A stretch of DNA of 64,000 nucleotides from Diadema setosum. Its lineage: Eukaryota > Echinodermata > Echinoidea > Diadematoida > Diadematidae. Location: assembly GCA_033980235.1 (NCBI GenBank), contig CM067066.1, positions 39,179,455 through 39,243,454 of the forward strand. The letters run 5' to 3'. Positions 61,581 through 64,000 of the stretch are shown here, piece after piece. The translations under genes were made by a program, and so were the position numbers. Position 1 is the first letter of the stretch. Every line of letters starts with the position of its first letter. A model generated the notes under the pieces. It saw nothing but the letters and a program-made list of their open reading frames with translations, had not been told where the DNA came from and did not search any database.

Positions 61581-62695
61581 GAACTTTCGCCAAGACTGAA
61601 TTTAGTCTGCACTAGCAGGGGAAAGACATCGCAACATTTACACGTTTCAAACCACCGAAACGCATGCTGGTTCACGAAACGTTAATGAAAATATAGTAGC
61701 AAATTATTGTTACACTTTGCTATGCCAGAGGTTTAAATCTCAGACCAAAGTAAAATTAGTCCAACGTTGGGAAGAGATTTGTTTTTACGAAGGTTAGTAA
61801 TCCGAAAGATGTCGTTTTCGGATTAACAAACTTTTTCTTCTTCTTTTTATTTCAGAATGGCCCGCGCCGTACACTGAGCGGTAATGTTGCGAATCGGAGC
61901 GCGAGAACAATTCATTTTCAGAGTATGGCAATAGAAATCTAAGCAAAACAAATATGGCGACTTAGGGAAGGAAAATCAGGCATCATATTTCAACTCAGTC
62001 GGCACTGAAAAGTTATCTCGACAGAATCTTTCGAATTCACATGCATATCTTCGCAGCAACGCATTTGAATTTAAATCGCAGAGTTGCATGCAATTTGGGG
62101 AATATGCATTTGATTTTACAAATCAAATTTAAAACATACAGTGTCTAGAAACGGCCCAGTTTTCCGATCCCGCTCTCTCAAAATCTCTCTAGAGATTTGG
62201 GAATTGTGCGTTGTCGTTACTAATCCGCGCGGGATTTATGCATGAACTAAAACATAATTGTTGTTAATGTCAGTAGGTATGTTTTGGCGGCAAAAGGAGT
62301 AAGATTTGGGTAGCGATCCGCATTGTGATCTCACACTGTAATGGGGAAATTAGTTTTCATTTATAAGTCGACAAAATGTTGACTCACGCGTAAGTCGACT
62401 TTCGCGTAAGTCGACATCTTTTTCTCAGTCCCGATTATGTCGACTTATGCGAGGTTGACTGTATTTCATCTACAGACAAAAACATTTGCGTGCATTTTAC
62501 TTTTGCAAATCTTGGCTCCTCACATAATTTGTGAATGCAACATGTATATCAGGTACACACAAATTTCTGGTTTCACAGTAGACATATCTTCATCGGTATA
62601 TTCAGCACGAATGCCGCAATAAAACACTGACACTGCTACTAAATGCAATGTGCATTAGTAACTAAGCATAAACATTATGTGTGCGAGCACCACTA

Positions 62696-63067
62696 TTAAA
62701 GGCATAATTTACCATTTGCAGATGAAACAAAAACCCAGCATTAGTGCTTTAAAATAGTTCTAAAATGTGAGTCAGGGATAGAAACAACCACTGTAAAAAT
62801 TTGAATCCGTACAATTGATGTTAAGTGTTGTTAAATACACAAAATGTGAACAATGTGTTAGTTATGATAAGAACGTTTCCAGAGTAAACCGTCTACAGTT
62901 ACGGTTTATTGAGAAAAACACTGATATCTCCTTATACTTTAGGCTTTATTGTGAAAATTTTATATGGTAGGATGTTTTGTGACATAACAGACCTACACAT
63001 ATGCATCAAATGTGATACCTTGAACATTTTTTAAATCACTGCTCCCAAAGGTAAACAGGACCTTTAA
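62696..63067. mobile_element. TTAA-flanked TIR element, family 3
   Basis: The ends TTAAAGGCATAATTTACC and GGTAAACAGGACCTTTAA are imperfect inverted repeats with TTAA at both tips. The 372-bp interior differs from families 1 and 2 and encodes nothing recognisable. Confidence 0.65.
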
Positions 63068-64000
63068 GTGCACGGTGGAATTATCGATAAAGAAAACTTC
63101 CTGAGTGTGTTTATGGGACAAGTAAGCACATTTAAGTGCAAAAACAAAACCTGTTAGTTCACAAACAAGGAAAGGTCTCACTCATGAATCCTATAAATTT
63201 GTGTAGAGTGGTTCAGCAAAAAGTGTTATGATGTGCCAGCCAATATTACAATACTGGGGGATTTGGCTGATGTCCCTTGTAGTTTGCTGAAACACTTTGC
63301 TGTTGTGTCTTCAGCGTTGTTATGACTTTTCACCCTATCAACACAACAGAACCAACACTATGCTACATCGTGCAAAGAGAGATGTTTTTTTTTTTTTTTG
63401 TGTGTGTATTTCCGTCACTCTACACCAGTCTATCCACCATCAATTTACTGTTACTTATAGGTTTGCCTTTACCTCCATCTCCTCTACGCTAGAGCCTGTC
63501 ATTCATGTACTCACACAGATGTATATTTAATTCTCAGAGGAGGACTGTTTCATTTGCTTTTGACAGCACAATAACCATCAGGTGATTATTCATTTTATGT
63601 ATTATTAGCGTTAGATCCAAACAAATTGAAAGAATAGCTAATGAGAATGCATCTTAATAATATTTGTATAGGTTCACTTTCATGTTATCTTATCTTTTTG
63701 TCTTTTTTTTTTCAGTACAGGGCTGATCTCAGCGAATTTTACTATTTATGACTTTATGGATGACCACGTTCCTGTATGATATCTCCTAAAATATTAACCT
63801 GTTACCTGGTACTCATCTTTTCCTTAGTTCAGCAGAGCATGAAATTCATTAAAAAAGTCTAGACAGTGAAATATTCTATACTAATGGCATCTGCCATGAA
63901 GAAGGCCAACAAATCTGCCAAGTGAACAACAATAACCATGGGCATACAGGATGGGACCATTATTACATGCATCCTTTTGGCTAGACTTGCGGCTAAGCAC
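63068..64000. other. Gene-free window end
   Basis: AT-rich unique-looking sequence with short T-runs. No exon or repeat structure was recognised. The missing first exon of the CMTM-type gene was looked for here and not seen. Confidence 0.35.

Larger units (their letters stand above)
59449..62461. mobile_element. 3-kb non-autonomous pogo/Tigger-like element
   Basis: It begins CAGTAGACCTCGCTTAAGTC and ends ATGCGAGGTTGACTG, with TA on both sides (59447-59448 and 62462-62463). The CAGT(A/C).ACCTCGC tip is the Tigger/pogo terminal style. Both subterminal regions carry several copies of TAAGTCGAC in opposite orientation. The inverted arms extend inward: about 59676-59760 pairs with 61860-61940 (CCGCGCCGTACACT, AGAGAATGGCAATA-type landmarks). 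No transposase frame was found. The interior instead holds two unrelated tandem arrays and an inserted retroposon tail. Confidence 0.82.

Overview
The window looks like nuclear DNA of a marine invertebrate deuterostome, most likely an echinoderm such as a sea urchin. The evidence is AT-rich non-coding DNA full of microsatellites, intron-split animal genes with GT/AG splice sites, a Gmr1-type Ty3/gypsy retrotransposon (a group described from deuterostomes) and many short inverted-repeat transposons. The species call is an inference; no sequence search was possible.

Only two host genes can be supported, both on the minus strand. At 16845-17094 lies the first coding exon of a PPP1R16 (MYPT3/TIMAP)-type protein phosphatase 1 targeting subunit, with a PP1-binding RVxF motif and a MyPhoNE motif. 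Its ankyrin-repeat exons were not found and should lie beyond position 1, so 1-16844 is probably its intron. A GC-richer 5' region at 17095-17960, and possibly another at 26850-28040, may hold its promoter or 5' UTR. At 49411-54060 are the last three coding exons (170 codons) of a four-pass MARVEL-domain protein of CMTM type; the first exon was not found and may lie beyond 64000.

Between the two genes sits a block of young retroelements. A 5'-truncated L1/Tx1-like LINE (29459-31725) has a poly(A) tail and a 15-bp target duplication. A complete 7.25-kb Ty3/gypsy element (32413-39664) has two 1275-bp LTRs in which I found one difference, gag, and a pol whose integrase precedes reverse transcriptase. 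It landed inside a TTA microsatellite. Its gag-pol region has two frame breaks at A-runs.

The rest is dominated by DNA transposon derivatives. Six copies of a ~565-bp fold-back element end in TTAAAGG/CCTTTAA. One copy is inserted into another and shows directly that TTAA is the duplicated target. Two further families share the same end structure, and a 95-bp family ends TTAACCC/GGGTTAA. A 3-kb pogo/Tigger-like element (59449-62461) carries a ~159-bp tandem array in which every unit holds an RFX X-box-like palindrome, a second ~310-bp tandem array, and an inserted retroposon tail. No RNA gene, CRISPR array or prokaryote-type operon was seen.
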